Shown: positions 33,601 through 43,403 of the stretch, one piece after another
Numbering within the stretch: position 1 is the first letter of the stretch
Layout of the letters: each line of letters opens with the position of its first letter
NCBI GenBank assembly: GCA_964017235.1
Contig: OZ024930.1
Location: 23,936,614 to 24,000,613, forward strand
DNA length: 64,000 bases
DNA from: Sabellastarte sp. h YS-2021
Lineage: Eukaryota > Annelida > Polychaeta > Sabellida > Sabellidae
Reading direction: 5' to 3'
Notes under the pieces: generated by a model
Seen by the model: the letters and a program-made list of their open reading frames with translations, nothing else
Database searches by the model: none
Told to the model about the DNA's origin: nothing
Translations under genes and position numbers: made by a program

Positions 33601-35444
33601 CATGTAGATTCAGGTACTCCATGTTGTTGTGGAACCTGTTGGAATGTGGTTGTTTCAGTAATGTCTTCCAATGAGGGAGCTGTAGAGGTACCCTGGTCGA
33701 GAGATCCACCAGATCCCAGAACCATGGCATACCTGGCCACCCTGGAGCCAGTACTATCATCCTGCATGGGTATGTTATTATTTTTTGAATTACTTGTGGC
33801 AGGATGGCTACTGGACAGAAGACATAGCCGTCTAGGCCTTCCCAACAGATATTCAATGCATCTATTTTCCAAGCCTTTCTGTCTGGGACAGGAGATACAT
33901 AAATTGGAAGTTTGTAATTTAGATGAGTTGCAAAAAGATCTACAATTGGTGTGTGCCAAACTTTGCAAATTTGGTTGAATATCTGTTGGTGAAGTGACCA
34001 CTCCGTCTGTATGACCTTGTCCCTTCGTGATAGAGAGTCTGCTATGACATTTAGGGATCCAGGTACGTGTCTTGCCCTTATCTGGATTCTTCTGGAATTT
34101 GTGAATGCAAGAATTCTCCAGATAAGAGCACACATTTCTATGGAATGTGTGCCTCCTTCTTTGTTCAGATAAGCTACTACTGTGCTGTTGTCTGAACAAT
34201 TGAGCACTGTTTGACCTTGTAAGTGTTCCTGAAAGCCCTTTAGGGCTAGAAGAACAGCTTTTAGCTCCAATACATTGATGTGGAGCTGGGCTTCCTTGTT
34301 TGACCAGAGACCACTTAACACTATCTCGTTTAAGTGAGCTCCCCAGCCTTTTTGTGAGGCATCTGTAAACACCAGTGTGTTGTGTACCTGAGGATGGATA
34401 GGAGCACCTGCCATGAGATTTTTGATATCCTCCCACCACTTTAGGTGCTTCAGGAAATTTCCTGTTACTGGAATCCTTATGTCCAATGACTGGGGAAACT
34501 TCCAGTGCGACTTTAGGTACCACTGGAAAGGTCTCATGTGTAACCTTCCTAGTGGCACTGTTTTTTCCAAGGAAGCTAAAGTCCCTATGAGCGACATGAG
34601 CTTTCTTGGAGTCAAAACTAATGATTTTCTGATGGAAACAGTCTGAGCGTTTAGCCGATCGAGTTTCTTCTGGGTTGGGAACACTAGACCCCTCTGAAGG
34701 TCGAAATGATAGCCCAGAAAATCCAGTTTTTGCGTGGGTATCAATTCCGATTTTTGAAAATTGATAAGCCAGCCTAGTTCTTGGACCAATTGAACTAACT
34801 TTTCCGAATCTTTGAGACACTGATCTTTTGATGGTGACCGAAGAAGCCAGTCGTCCAGATATTGATGGATTCTGAGGTTCCTGGCTTGAGCTATGAGTTT
34901 GACCTCTTTGACAATGCGAGTGAACTCTAGGGGAGCTGTCGCGACACCAAAAGGAAGAGCTTGAAACTGAAAAACCCCTTTTTTGGTCTGAAATCGCAAA
35001 TATTTTTGAGATTGTGGATGTATTGGAACATGGAAATAAGCGCCTGTGAGGTCTATCGAGATGACCCACTCCCCTTTTCGAATCGATTTCCTGATAGATT
35101 CGGCTGTTTCCATCTTGAATGTCGGTACATGTAAATGAAGGTTTAACATACTTAGATCTATTACTGGTCGCCAACGATTCATGGGTTTTGGAACCAGAAA
35201 AAGTCTGCTGTAATATCCCAGAGTAGTGAGTTTTTTGACAGGAACTATCGCCTTTTTTGTAAGCATGGCCTGAACTGCCTCTTGGAGGGCGCCATCTTTG
35301 TTTTTGTTGTAATATTCGCTCAAAATGAGCGGAATTTTCGACAATTTTGGAAGAAACTTGAAGTCTAGGCGATAGCCATGTTGCAGTAAACTTACTACTC
35401 TGGGATGGGCGTGGTTTTTTGACCATACCTGCCAAAAAGTCCAC
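33342..35444 (-). other. 700-codon open frame overlapping the RT gene out of frame
   Basis: The recombinase reading frame is open far upstream of the recombinase itself, through nearly the whole RT/RNase H gene. Only the last ~70 codons resemble a protein family (recombinase N-terminus). The rest is Ser/Arg/Lys-rich and looks like an off-frame translation of RT. It may be a real long overlapping frame or a compositional accident. Confidence 0.4.
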
Positions 35445-35548
35445 AATCTTGCCCCTGGGAAGTCATTTCCTCTTTCCACCTCTGCCTCCTCGCGATGCGC
35501 GCGCAGAGAAGTGGCCATAGGTTGAATTTTGCTGCATTCGTTTGTCAT
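33422..35548 (-). CDS. DIRS reverse transcriptase / RNase H polyprotein
   Basis: 708 codons without a stop. RT: motif A VISIDLTGAYFHV (Asp 166), motif B LPFGVATAP (198-206), catalytic YLDD (230-233). RNase H: LVFTDASQKGWG (Asp 396), VLELKAV (Glu 429), NCSDNSTVV (Asp 453), and a C-terminal HVPGSLNVIADSLSR. A further domain (about 535-650) begins VDLFATHLN...LPIYVSPVP and contains APGWPGMPWF, the region often annotated as methyltransferase-like in DIRS elements. The frame overlaps the Gag-like frame by 86 nt and the recombinase frame at its end, as usual for DIRS. All catalytic residues are intact. It copies element RNA to DNA. Confidence 0.93.
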   Translation of the reverse strand: MTNECSKIQPMATSLRAHREEAEVERGNDFPGARLWTFWQVWSKNHAHPRVVSLLQHGYRLDFKFLPKLSKIPLILSEYYNKNKDGALQEAVQAMLTKKAIVPVKKLTTLGYYSRLFLVPKPMNRWRPVIDLSMLNLHLHVPTFKMETAESIRKSIRKGEWVISIDLTGAYFHVPIHPQSQKYLRFQTKKGVFQFQALPFGVATAPLEFTRIVKEVKLIAQARNLRIHQYLDDWLLRSPSKDQCLKDSEKLVQLVQELGWLINFQKSELIPTQKLDFLGYHFDLQRGLVFPTQKKLDRLNAQTVSIRKSLVLTPRKLMSLIGTLASLEKTVPLGRLHMRPFQWYLKSHWKFPQSLDIRIPVTGNFLKHLKWWEDIKNLMAGAPIHPQVHNTLVFTDASQKGWGAHLNEIVLSGLWSNKEAQLHINVLELKAVLLALKGFQEHLQGQTVLNCSDNSTVVAYLNKEGGTHSIEMCALIWRILAFTNSRRIQIRARHVPGSLNVIADSLSRRDKVIQTEWSLHQQIFNQICKVWHTPIVDLFATHLNYKLPIYVSPVPDRKAWKIDALNICWEGLDGYVFCPVAILPQVIQKIITYPCRMIVLAPGWPGMPWFWDLVDLSTRVPLQLPHWKTLLKQPHSNRFHNNMEYLNLHVWLLDSRNPILEDSHLRWQKELRHLRGNPQEKSINQGGPFMGNGAQRIRWTSPQQLFPR

Positions 35549-37004
35549 GAAACGACCTGGTATTCTCCTGAGATTTTGGATGTGAAGACTTCCCGAAATC
35601 GAAGCTCTTGACAGATTCTCTGTAGGACTTGGGCTCAGAATCCTTCATAATGGAGAGTCTTTTGATCATGTTATCCTCAAACTGGCATAGGATATCTGAA
35701 TTAAACACCTCCTGCTGGTCAAAATGATCAGTACGCAAGTTTGCCAAGTCCTTAGGACCTAATTTTGAGCTGCAGTCCTTCAATAAGCTGTCCCTCCTTG
35801 CAAGTAGCATATTGCAGGCCAGAGTCATATTCTGCTTGAGGACTGTATCCAGAGCTATTTCTAAGGAAGATGTGACAGAAGCCTGGAGCTGAGAGTATTT
35901 GATCATGAGATCTGCTGATTCCCTGATGGTTTCCAGATCTTCTGAACATTTGATCTCAGTAGCTAACTCCTGGATCCTATTGTTGAGTTCCTCAATAGCC
36001 ATTTTAAACCATACAACATGGCCCAGGATTTGAACATTTTCTCTGCAAACTGTCTCCTGCACAATAAACTGCTTGGAAGGTACAGAGATTGAAGATGACA
36101 AAGACTTTACTTTAGCTATGTTGAAGTATGAGTCAGGAAGTTTAGGAGCTTTCAGAGGAGTATTTTGAGGAGAGGTGGTGTAATAAATCATGTCAGGCCT
36201 CTCAAAGGCCAAAAACTGTCCCTGAGATAGAGATTCAGAGCTGGACTTGTCTTTTACTGTTGTTCCAGAGGCCTTTCTGAATCTATAGTCCCACATGGAC
36301 TGTATATCTTGAACAGGAGGTAAAGCCAAATTCTGTTTTCTGACCACCTGCTTTGAAGGTTTCTTAGAGAATGCAGAGGGAGCCACAAGGCACTCTACTT
36401 GTGGTACCTCTAAATCCAACAGATTCCTGATGGCATTGAGCATTTCCACATAGGAGGGATCTAATTCCTGGGAATGAGTGTCTGTATCACCCTGAGGAGA
36501 CCTGGATCTATGGCGTTTCGTAGCAGGTAAAGATGATTCCTCATCAGATAATTCCCCCTCTGAGGGGACTGGTCTGCTCTGGGAGGCAGGGGCACACATA
36601 CCCTGCTCCTAAGAGTGAGGAAGAACTGTTTTGGAAGATGAAGGTTTATCCCTGCGCTTGAATTCCTCAAATTGAGAAGCCAGGGAAGATAACTGAGAAT
36701 TCATAGCCTTTAACATCTCCTGAAGAGATGAATCAGGAGTAGAAGTGGAGGAAGTTGAGGACTTTGAAGGAGTTGGCTCATCCAACAGCGAATCATCAAA
36801 CTTCTCAGAAACTTTAGTTTTTGAAGATGTCTTTCTGTGAGGAATTTTCAAAGCACCAGCACAAATAGTACAGTCACTTTCCTTACCAATCACACACTTA
36901 TCCTTGCCTTTCTTGTCGTTTCTGCATTTCAAACAGGCCTGATGGTTGTCCCAAGGCAACATATCACCTGCACAAATGGAGCATTTCCTTTGTTTTTCGG
37001 ACAT
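35463..37004 (-). pseudogene. DIRS Gag-like protein, interrupted by one in-frame TAG
   Basis: ATG at 37004. The N-terminal ~50 residues carry paired Cys motifs (CSIC, CLKC, CTIC), probably a zinc-binding module. After 131 codons there is a TAG at 36609-36611; the same frame then continues open for ~380 codons to 35463. The second part has an acidic Ser-rich segment, then helical Leu/Ile/Glu-rich stretches (coiled-coil-like), and a Gly/Arg-rich C-terminus (ASRGGRGGKRK), as expected for nucleic-acid binding. The stop is either an inactivating mutation or a readthrough site. Confidence 0.75.
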
Positions 37005-37052
37005 GGTAGAAAATCTTTGAAGATCCGAAAAGAACGCGTGTGTACTTGACGG

Positions 37053-37214
37053 CGGTCAAAATAAGAATGACAACTTACAGTGGAGATATAACCTCCAGCA
37101 GGTGCCCGCTGGGGTTTACGTGTGTACATTAAGGGAAAAAAATGGCGAGACACATTGTCTGTGTCCTTGACCGAACGGTAGGTCACGTAAGCTTCTGTTG
37201 GGATTATGTAAGTA
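37053..37214. repeat. DIRS inverted terminal repeat (5' side)
   Basis: Complement of 28226-28386. It includes AGGTCACGTAAGCTTCTGTT and GGGATTATGTAAGTA. It would contain the element's promoter, upstream of the Gag-like ATG at 37004. Confidence 0.93.
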
Positions 37215-37378
37215 CGTTTTTATGCAATAAAAACTGAGATTTCATGACTTTCAAGATGGGACACATGCATGTTGTAATTATACATCTAACTGCACAAAGC
37301 TCAGTGTCATTGAAAGGTATTTACACTCACTGTCCATTAAGTCTTTTCCATGAACTTAAATGCTTCACCAATACTAAC

Positions 37379-37558
37379 CACAGAGCACTCAAGAATTTCC
37401 CCCAGGGTCTTCTTCATCTTCTTCAACTGTGTGGCAAAATACCAAAACCTAGACTTTGCTGAGGGCACATCTGGTGCAAAGATTCTCATCTGGTAAATTG
37501 GTGGCACCCTCTCCTTTTCAGTGGGCAACATACGGCCCAAGACCTTGTATTCTTTCAA
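37379..37558 (-). CDS. RPL18A: RPL18A exon 2
   Basis: The acceptor TTTGCAG lies before 37558 and the donor GTTAGT after 37379. It is exactly 60 codons, phase 0 at both ends, reading [20 protein letters not shown], then [20 protein letters not shown] and [20 protein letters not shown]. The match to eL20 residues ~6-65 is unmistakable (EYKVVGRCLPT...YRMRIFAPN...[17 protein letters not shown]). The DIRS element starts only 146 bp downstream of the donor. Confidence 0.96.
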
Positions 37559-37859
37559 CTGCAAACAAGTGTAATAGATTGTCATTGTTAAGGCTTATGT
37601 ATACCTTTCAACACATTTCGGATCTGCCATCTAGGCAATAGTGCTGGGACTATGTTTGAAGAAGTTCGATAGTTCACTCATTTACTGCCCCGATTTCAGG
37701 ATTCGGTTCAAACGTCTCAAAATTCGGACTTTGCAAAATGTTTAGAAATCCCCAATATCACACCACATCCCAACGGATTCTATTTTCGCCCATCTATAAA
37801 ACCTGTTTCTTTTATTGAAAATATGGCGGGATTTATTTAAAATGTACATGGATTTTATA

Positions 37860-39052
37860 TAGTGTTCTCCAAATACCCTTTTTGGTGGGACCGGGTAGGT
37901 ATTGATTTCAGCGGGCGGGTACCCGGGTACTCGCGCCGATGAGCGATAATAGGTGATTCTACAAAAATCTCAACAGTTACAAACTTAAAACAGACACAAA
38001 TAATAATGGGGTCCAACCATTTACTTGTCGGCCACCTTTTTTGCATTCAAAACAGTAGGACACAGAAGAAATGTTAACCAAGAAAAGATTTCTGTACATT
38101 CAAAACACAGTTGTGTCCATAAAAGTGGAGTCACATGACCTATCAGTTAAGCATTCACTGTTGCTCGAATGTAGTTTCGGAGTTGAAACCTTGTTTTTTT
38201 TCAGGTAGCTAAGTGAACTTTATTGATGCCAAACTATGAACTACTGCTTGAAAACACTGTACTTTTATTTATTTAAGGTGTGCATGTCACTACATATAGG
38301 CAATACATACGTTTCATGTACTCGGAATTATTTAACCGTGTTAATATACTGACGATTTTCAAAGGGTATCGGCATTTGACAATGCATAAACAACCAAAAT
38401 AAAAGACAAATTAAATACTATAAATGGTGTACAAGTAGTGTAGGGATTGAAATGCAATTTCAATATCAATATCAAACTCTATTTTGGCTTTGCATATCGA
38501 TCGATATTGAAATATCGTTTCACGCTGTAAAATACGTTATTTTGCATCTACTGATTCTTCAGTTATCAAGAATCATTTTGCTAACATATGAGATATACAA
38601 AACTGATCATGAATATAATAAAAGCAGCCCATGAAAGCAATTAAATTTCATGAAAAATGTCACAATAAGTCTCTTGATGCATAAATATTGATGATTAAAC
38701 TACAGGAAACTGAATAACTGCAAAACTACTTTGAAAATTCTTCCTGGTGGGTGCTGCAAACGATATTGAAATTCCATCTTTCAGTATCGATATTGAAATT
38801 CAGAAAGACATATCGATATATTGAAATATCGATATATGATCCCAACACTTTGTACAAGGGTGAGAAAACATTACTCTTGTGCATTTTAATTGAATAGTTT
38901 TATTTTTAGATGAATTTATGAAGTCGAGATATGTCTGTACTCGTCAGCCAAAGTGGGCGATATTGACAGTAGTTTCGGGTACTCGGGTATGTGATTTCGG
39001 ATTCGGGTAAATATTCAGGGTTCGGGTACCCGGATATCAATTGAGATCACTA
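37860..39052. mobile_element. Middle hAT element of the nest
   Basis: Termini TAGTGTTCTCCAAATACC and, inverted, TAGTGATCTCAATTGATA. The flanks ATTTTATA (37852-37859) and ATTTCATA (39053-39060) match at 7 of 8. Subterminal GGGTACCCGGGTACTCG and TCGGGTACCCG words mirror each other. A diverged relative lies near 58770. Confidence 0.82.
38436..38850. mobile_element. Inner hAT MITE of the nest, 415 bp
   Basis: Termini TAGTGTAGGGATTGAAAT and, inverted, AAGTGTTGGGATCATATA. TGTACAAG is duplicated perfectly (38428-38435 and 38851-38858). Both ends are made of ATATCGATAT/CAATATC words. Confidence 0.9.
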
Positions 39053-39222
39053 ATTTCATATTTTTGCTATATTTTCAACAAAGTGACAAGATTTTATGTG
39101 AGATTTCTGCGTTTTAACTGGTTTTGAAAACGATGTTTCGAAGATCGATCTAGACTGAAGTTCGCTAGCTTGTATAGACACCAAACATCAAACCCAATAT
39201 TTGAAGCGATGTCACAGCACTA

Positions 39223-39699
39223 CTAGGCAATCAATTATGGTCACCACATCAATTGAAGGAACCCTACAGAATTTTAGTTTATTTTTTATTCTTAATGTAT
39301 GGCCAAGTTTTAAATGTGAAATTTTTTTATTACATAGTTGCATAAACTGATTGACCATTGTCACATAGTACTGTCCTACCAAAGTTAAAAGACTGGTGGA
39401 GTATGACAATTGTTCAGAACTTTTGCCAGGTTAACTAATATTAGGAAAAGCAGAACAGGTTGTACCAACACAGTTAGTTATGAGGCTGGGGTATATTAGA
39501 CTAGCTTATTACAGTTAATACTCTTTAATGAAAAACAGTGGGCACCATCCAACATACATACTATTAGCCTTTCACCTACAATTTATGGAGTAATCAACTG
39601 ACAGATATTGCTAAACTGCCCAAGTTTGTCACCTATCCATGTTATCACCTGTCTTAAAAACTCTTAAAAGCAACATTCATACGAAAACAATTTGAAAAA
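39223..39699. other. No gene recognised
   Basis: AT-rich sequence between the nested hAT elements and the next satellite element. RPL18A exon 1 could lie here or upstream, but I cannot see it. Confidence 0.4.
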
Positions 39700-41657
39700 A
39701 AAAATAGCATCAGAGATGCCCGTACCCCACAGCCTGGGGAAATATTTTTCAACACCATGAGATACAGAAGTAGTGTAACAGTACAAAGTTCAAGATACTT
39801 TCAGAGCAGTGTAAGTTATATTAAGGTCCAAATAATGCTTAAGTAGAAAAAATAATATCTAAGGAAAAGAAATGTGTATAAAGATAAAGTATTAAAACAA
39901 GACAATTCAATAATAAAATGACAGCATTTATCAGTAAACCAAAAATGGCCGAATTATGGTTTGGGTGTTTTGAATATTACCCATGCATACAGAAGTGGCA
40001 ATACATTCAATGAATGCTTGTGTGGTGTTGGAGAAAAGCCTGTGGCTCACTTGATGAAATTCCATCTGTTACAATGGGAACTTGCAAAATGAAATTCTTA
40101 ATTAATTCTAATATGACTTTAACAGTGCTTAATCTGCATCAACAGACAGACCCAAAGGTGCAACAAGATTTTAAAGGTCAATACAGCAAGGTTAAAGGTC
40201 AATCAGTGTTACACCATGGCGTGGCACATCTAAAACCCTCAACCAATGTCCCTACCAAGTATTAACTTCCTACACCTTACAGTCTCTGAGATATAAACTG
40301 GACAATATTTTATAGGTCAATGTTGCTACAGCAAGGTCAAAGGTCAAATCAAAGTCACATGACGTAGCACACCTACACCCCCTAACCAATGTCCCTAACA
40401 AGTATCAACTTCCTACACCTCTTACGGTTTCCAAGATATAGCCCAGACCAGGTATTATAGGTCAAGTTCACTACGGCAAGTACAACGGTCAAATCAAGGT
40501 CACACCATGACGTTGCACACCTACTACCCCCAATCAATGTCCTCACCAAGTATCAGCTTCCTACACCTTACAGTTTCAGAAATATAGCCCAGACAAGATT
40601 TTATAGGTCAAGGTCACTACGGCAAGGGTCAAAGGTCAAATCAAGGTCACACTATGACGTTGCACATGTACACCCCCTAACCAATGTCCCTACCAAGTTT
40701 CAACTTCCTACACCTTATAGTTGCTGAGATATAGCCCGGACAAGGTTTTATAGGTCAAGGTCACTACGGCAAGGTCAAATCAAGGTCAGACCATGATGTT
40801 GCACACCTACAACTCCTAACCAATGTTCCTACCAAGTATCAACTTCCTACACCTTACGGCTTCCGAGATATAGCCCGGACAAGATTTTATAGGTCAAGGT
40901 CACTACAGCAAGGTCAAATCAAGGTCAGACCATGATGTTGCACACCTACACCCCCTAACTAATGTCCCTACCAAGTATCAACTTCCTACACCTTACAGTT
41001 TCCGAGATATAGCCCGGACAAGATTTTATAGGTCAAGGTCACTACGGCAAGGTCAAATCAAGGTCAGACCATGATGTTGCACACCTACAACTCCTAACCA
41101 ATGTTCCTACCAAGTATCAACTTCCTACACCTTACGGTTTCTGAGATATAGCCCGGACAAGGCTTTATAGGTCAAGGTCACTACGGCAAGGTCAAATCAA
41201 GGTCAGACCATGATGTTGCACACCTACAACTCCTAACCAATGTTCCTACCAAGTATCAACTTCCTACACCTTACGGTTTCCGAGATATAGCCCCGACAAG
41301 ATTTTAAAGGTCAAGGTCACTACGGCAAGGTCAAATCAAGGTCAGACCATGACGTTGCACACCTACAACCCCTAACTAATGTCCCTGCCAAGTATCAACT
41401 TCCTACATCTTATGGTTGCCGAGATATAGCCCGGACAAGATTTTCAAAGTCAAGGTCACTACGGCAAGATCAAATCAAGGTCAGACCATGACGTTGCACA
41501 CCTACACCCCCCAACCAATGTCCCTGCCAAGTATGAACTTCCTACACCTTACAGTTTCTGAGATACAGCCCGGACAAACTATTTCCCGCCGCCCGCCCGC
41601 CCATCCGGACACCATGGGTGAAAACAATACCCCGACAGCCCTTAAGGGATGTGGGGT
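39700..41657 (+). mobile_element. Hairpin-terminated element with 139-bp array
   Basis: 5' hairpin GCATC-AGA-GATGC (39707-39719), then seed TACCCCACAGCC (39723). A ~430-bp unique part follows, then ten 139-147-bp monomers (to ~41575), a C/G-rich stretch (41585-41610) and a terminal hairpin, TACCCCGACAGCCCTT at 41629 pairing with AAGGGATGTGGGGTA. Seed and stem agree. Same family as the 3' fragment at 13080. Confidence 0.65.
40160..41575. repeat. 139-bp tandem array rich in AGGTCA, ~10 copies
   Basis: AGGTCAAGGTCACTACGGCA recurs at 40605, 40752, 40891, 41030, 41169 and 41308: 139 bp apart for the later copies. Each monomer has about four AGGTCA half-sites and ends TATAGCCCGGACAAGATTTT. Confidence 0.93.
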
Positions 41658-41977
41658 AAAAACACTTATATTAATGTTTAACTGTGATGCTTGTGAAGCA
41701 ACTGCGGTCATGGAAAAAATTATAGATAACCAATTTTTCATACACCAATCTTTTCAGTTTCGAAAAGTTTCTACTGTTTAGCATTGGATGTGACTCGCTA
41801 GCATAGGAAGTTGCCAATGGAAACTCGCTGACAAGAAAATATATCCGTTAAGTTTTTTTTAGTCAATGCTCACGAGGCCCTATGGCCCTACAACATATTT
41901 TGCTAAGCGGTGAACACTGGATCTGAAGTAATAAGCAATATCGTATTTCTACCACAAACTGCGCAAATACAAAAATA
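41658..41977. other. No gene recognised
   Basis: Short unique stretch between two repeat elements. The 121-codon open frame entering it from the left is a repeat artefact. Confidence 0.4.
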
Positions 41978-43403
41978 GCCAGCCTCGACAGGCAAGAACC
42001 CCACACCGCAGGTACAGCTAAATGGCCAACAACATTGAGATTTGGGGAAATCTTAGGAACAACTTCTGTTGTTCTACAAAAGATTCACAGGCCACGCTTT
42101 CTTATTTTTAGTAGTTTTCATATTTTGAAGCCAAAGAGACAATTATAGGGGAGATATAAGGCCTTTTTGATATGATGTCATTCCTATTTCCCATTAAAGA
42201 TTGATATGGCGGCCATTTTGTTTCCAAAACAAGGACACAATTACTCTCAGGCAAGCTTTCCTATCCATTTGCATTTTGTGCAAATCTGATGAAGCTAGCT
42301 GCAATATTTTAGGTTACAGAAAACATTGAAGATTTTAGAACAAACTTTGAGACCCGAAAATTTTAAAGTGTTGCCATGGCAACAGTTGCTGCTGGATACC
42401 CCCTAAAACCTAATCAGAGTAGATCCTCTTTGGGTAAACATATCCTGAAAATTTGGTGAAAATCCATGCATGGGTTTAGGCTGTGGAACACCTACAAAGT
42501 TTAAGACCTGAAAATCTTAAAAGTGTTGCCATGGCAACAGATATTACTGGTTACCCCCCAAAGCCTAATCTGCTCTAGATTCTCTTGGGGTAAAGATACC
42601 CTGAAAATTTGGTGAATACCCGTGCAGGGGTTTAGTCTTTGGAACACCCACAATCTTTAATATTATAAAATCTTAAAAAGTGTTGCCAACTTGCCATGGC
42701 AAAGGTTGTTACCAGATACCCCCCAAAACCTAAAAGCTCTAGATCCTCTTGGGGTAAACATACTAGTGGTGGCATCGTTTACAGAAATCAAAACCGGTTA
42801 CCGGGGCTTTGAAACGAACGAAATCCGCTATTTCGTATGCTTGTTACTGGCAGTGATTATTTCTCGCGGGGCGTACATGAACCAGAACTTGCAACTGGAA
42901 ATGGCTTTCGCGAGATATTAAAATGTATGTAAACATGACCTTTGCTCAATATAAAGTAAAACTGTGATATATTTAACAAAATATGTATATTTTTGGTCGT
43001 TTTGATGAAGTATCAGCCATTAGAAAGCCTAAAATAATAACTTCTTCAATAACCGGTTCCCAAATATTCTTTGCGGATTTCGTTTTTTCACCAAAACGAA
43101 ACGAAATACCGCATACTGGAAAACCGTTAACAACACTAAAACATACCCTGAAAATTTGATGAAAATCCATGCAGGGGTTTAGTCTGTGGAACACCCATAA
43201 AGTTTAAGACCCGAAAATCTAAAAGTGTTGCCATGGCAACAGTTGTTACTAGATACCCCCCAAAACCTAATCAGCTCTAGATCCTATTGGGGTAAACATC
43301 TGTAAATTTGGTTAAAATCTGTGCAGGGGTTTAGGCTATGGAACACCCACAAGCTATATGCCCGCCCCCGCCGTCCCCCAGGCTCCATCTTTTTGGTTTT
43401 TCT
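41978..43403 (+). mobile_element. Second copy of hairpin element family i, split by a hAT MITE
   Basis: Begins with the same small hairpin GCCT-CGAC-AGGC and AAGAACCCCA seed as at 3887. RFX-type palindromes GTTGCCATGGCAAC mark monomers at 42370, 42525 and 43227. A hAT MITE interrupts it (42764-43138). It ends in a C-rich stretch (43363-43395), but the terminal hairpin is missing. Confidence 0.6.
42764..43138. mobile_element. hAT MITE, 375 bp, 8-bp target duplication
   Basis: Same family as 17562-17938. AAACATAC is duplicated perfectly (42756-42763 and 43139-43146). The internal AAAACCGGTTACCGG and CCAAAACGAAACGA words are conserved. Confidence 0.94.

Larger units (their letters stand above)
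28185..37232 (-). mobile_element. DIRS-type tyrosine-recombinase retrotransposon with two hAT insertions
   Basis: A complete DIRS structure on the minus strand: Gag-like frame, RT/RNase H frame, tyrosine recombinase, inverted terminal repeats (37053-37214 and 28226-28386) and an internal complementary region (28431-28534). That region is exactly the complement of the two outer ends joined head to tail. There is no obvious target duplication, as expected for integration by a tyrosine recombinase through a circular intermediate. Removing the two hAT elements and their duplications leaves about 5.55 kb, a normal DIRS length. The copy is damaged: an in-frame TAG in Gag and a one-base frameshift in the recombinase. 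It occupies most of RPL18A intron 2 in the same orientation as the gene. Confidence 0.93.
7420..37558 (-). other. RPL18A: RPL18A gene span, exons 5 to 2 (exon 1 not found)
   Basis: RPL18A (eL20) is a structural protein of the cytosolic 60S ribosomal subunit. The four exons give 180+130+110+96 = 516 nt, i.e. 171 codons plus stop. This matches the family length (~176 aa) minus the few codons normally in exon 1. Introns: intron 4 is 973 bp (7516-8488), intron 3 is 18,625 bp (8599-27223), and intron 2 is 10,025 bp (27354-37378). Without the DIRS element, intron 2 would be about 1 kb. All six inspected splice ends are GT/AG and phases match, so this is a spliced, probably functional gene and not a processed pseudogene. 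Exon 1 (five to six codons) should lie above 37558; I could not identify it by eye. Confidence 0.9.
37639..39222. mobile_element. Outer hAT element of a three-level nest
   Basis: Termini TAGTGCTGGGACTATG and, inverted, TAGTGCTGTGACATCG. The 8-bp duplication CTAGGCAA is perfect (37631-37638 and 39223-39230). Without the inner elements it would be about 380 bp, a MITE of the same family as 31875-32392. Confidence 0.93.

Noticed and set aside
7420..37558. RPL18A as a processed pseudogene
   Set aside because: Exons are separated by introns with proper GT/AG ends, phases join, and there are no stops, poly(A) tract or target duplications.
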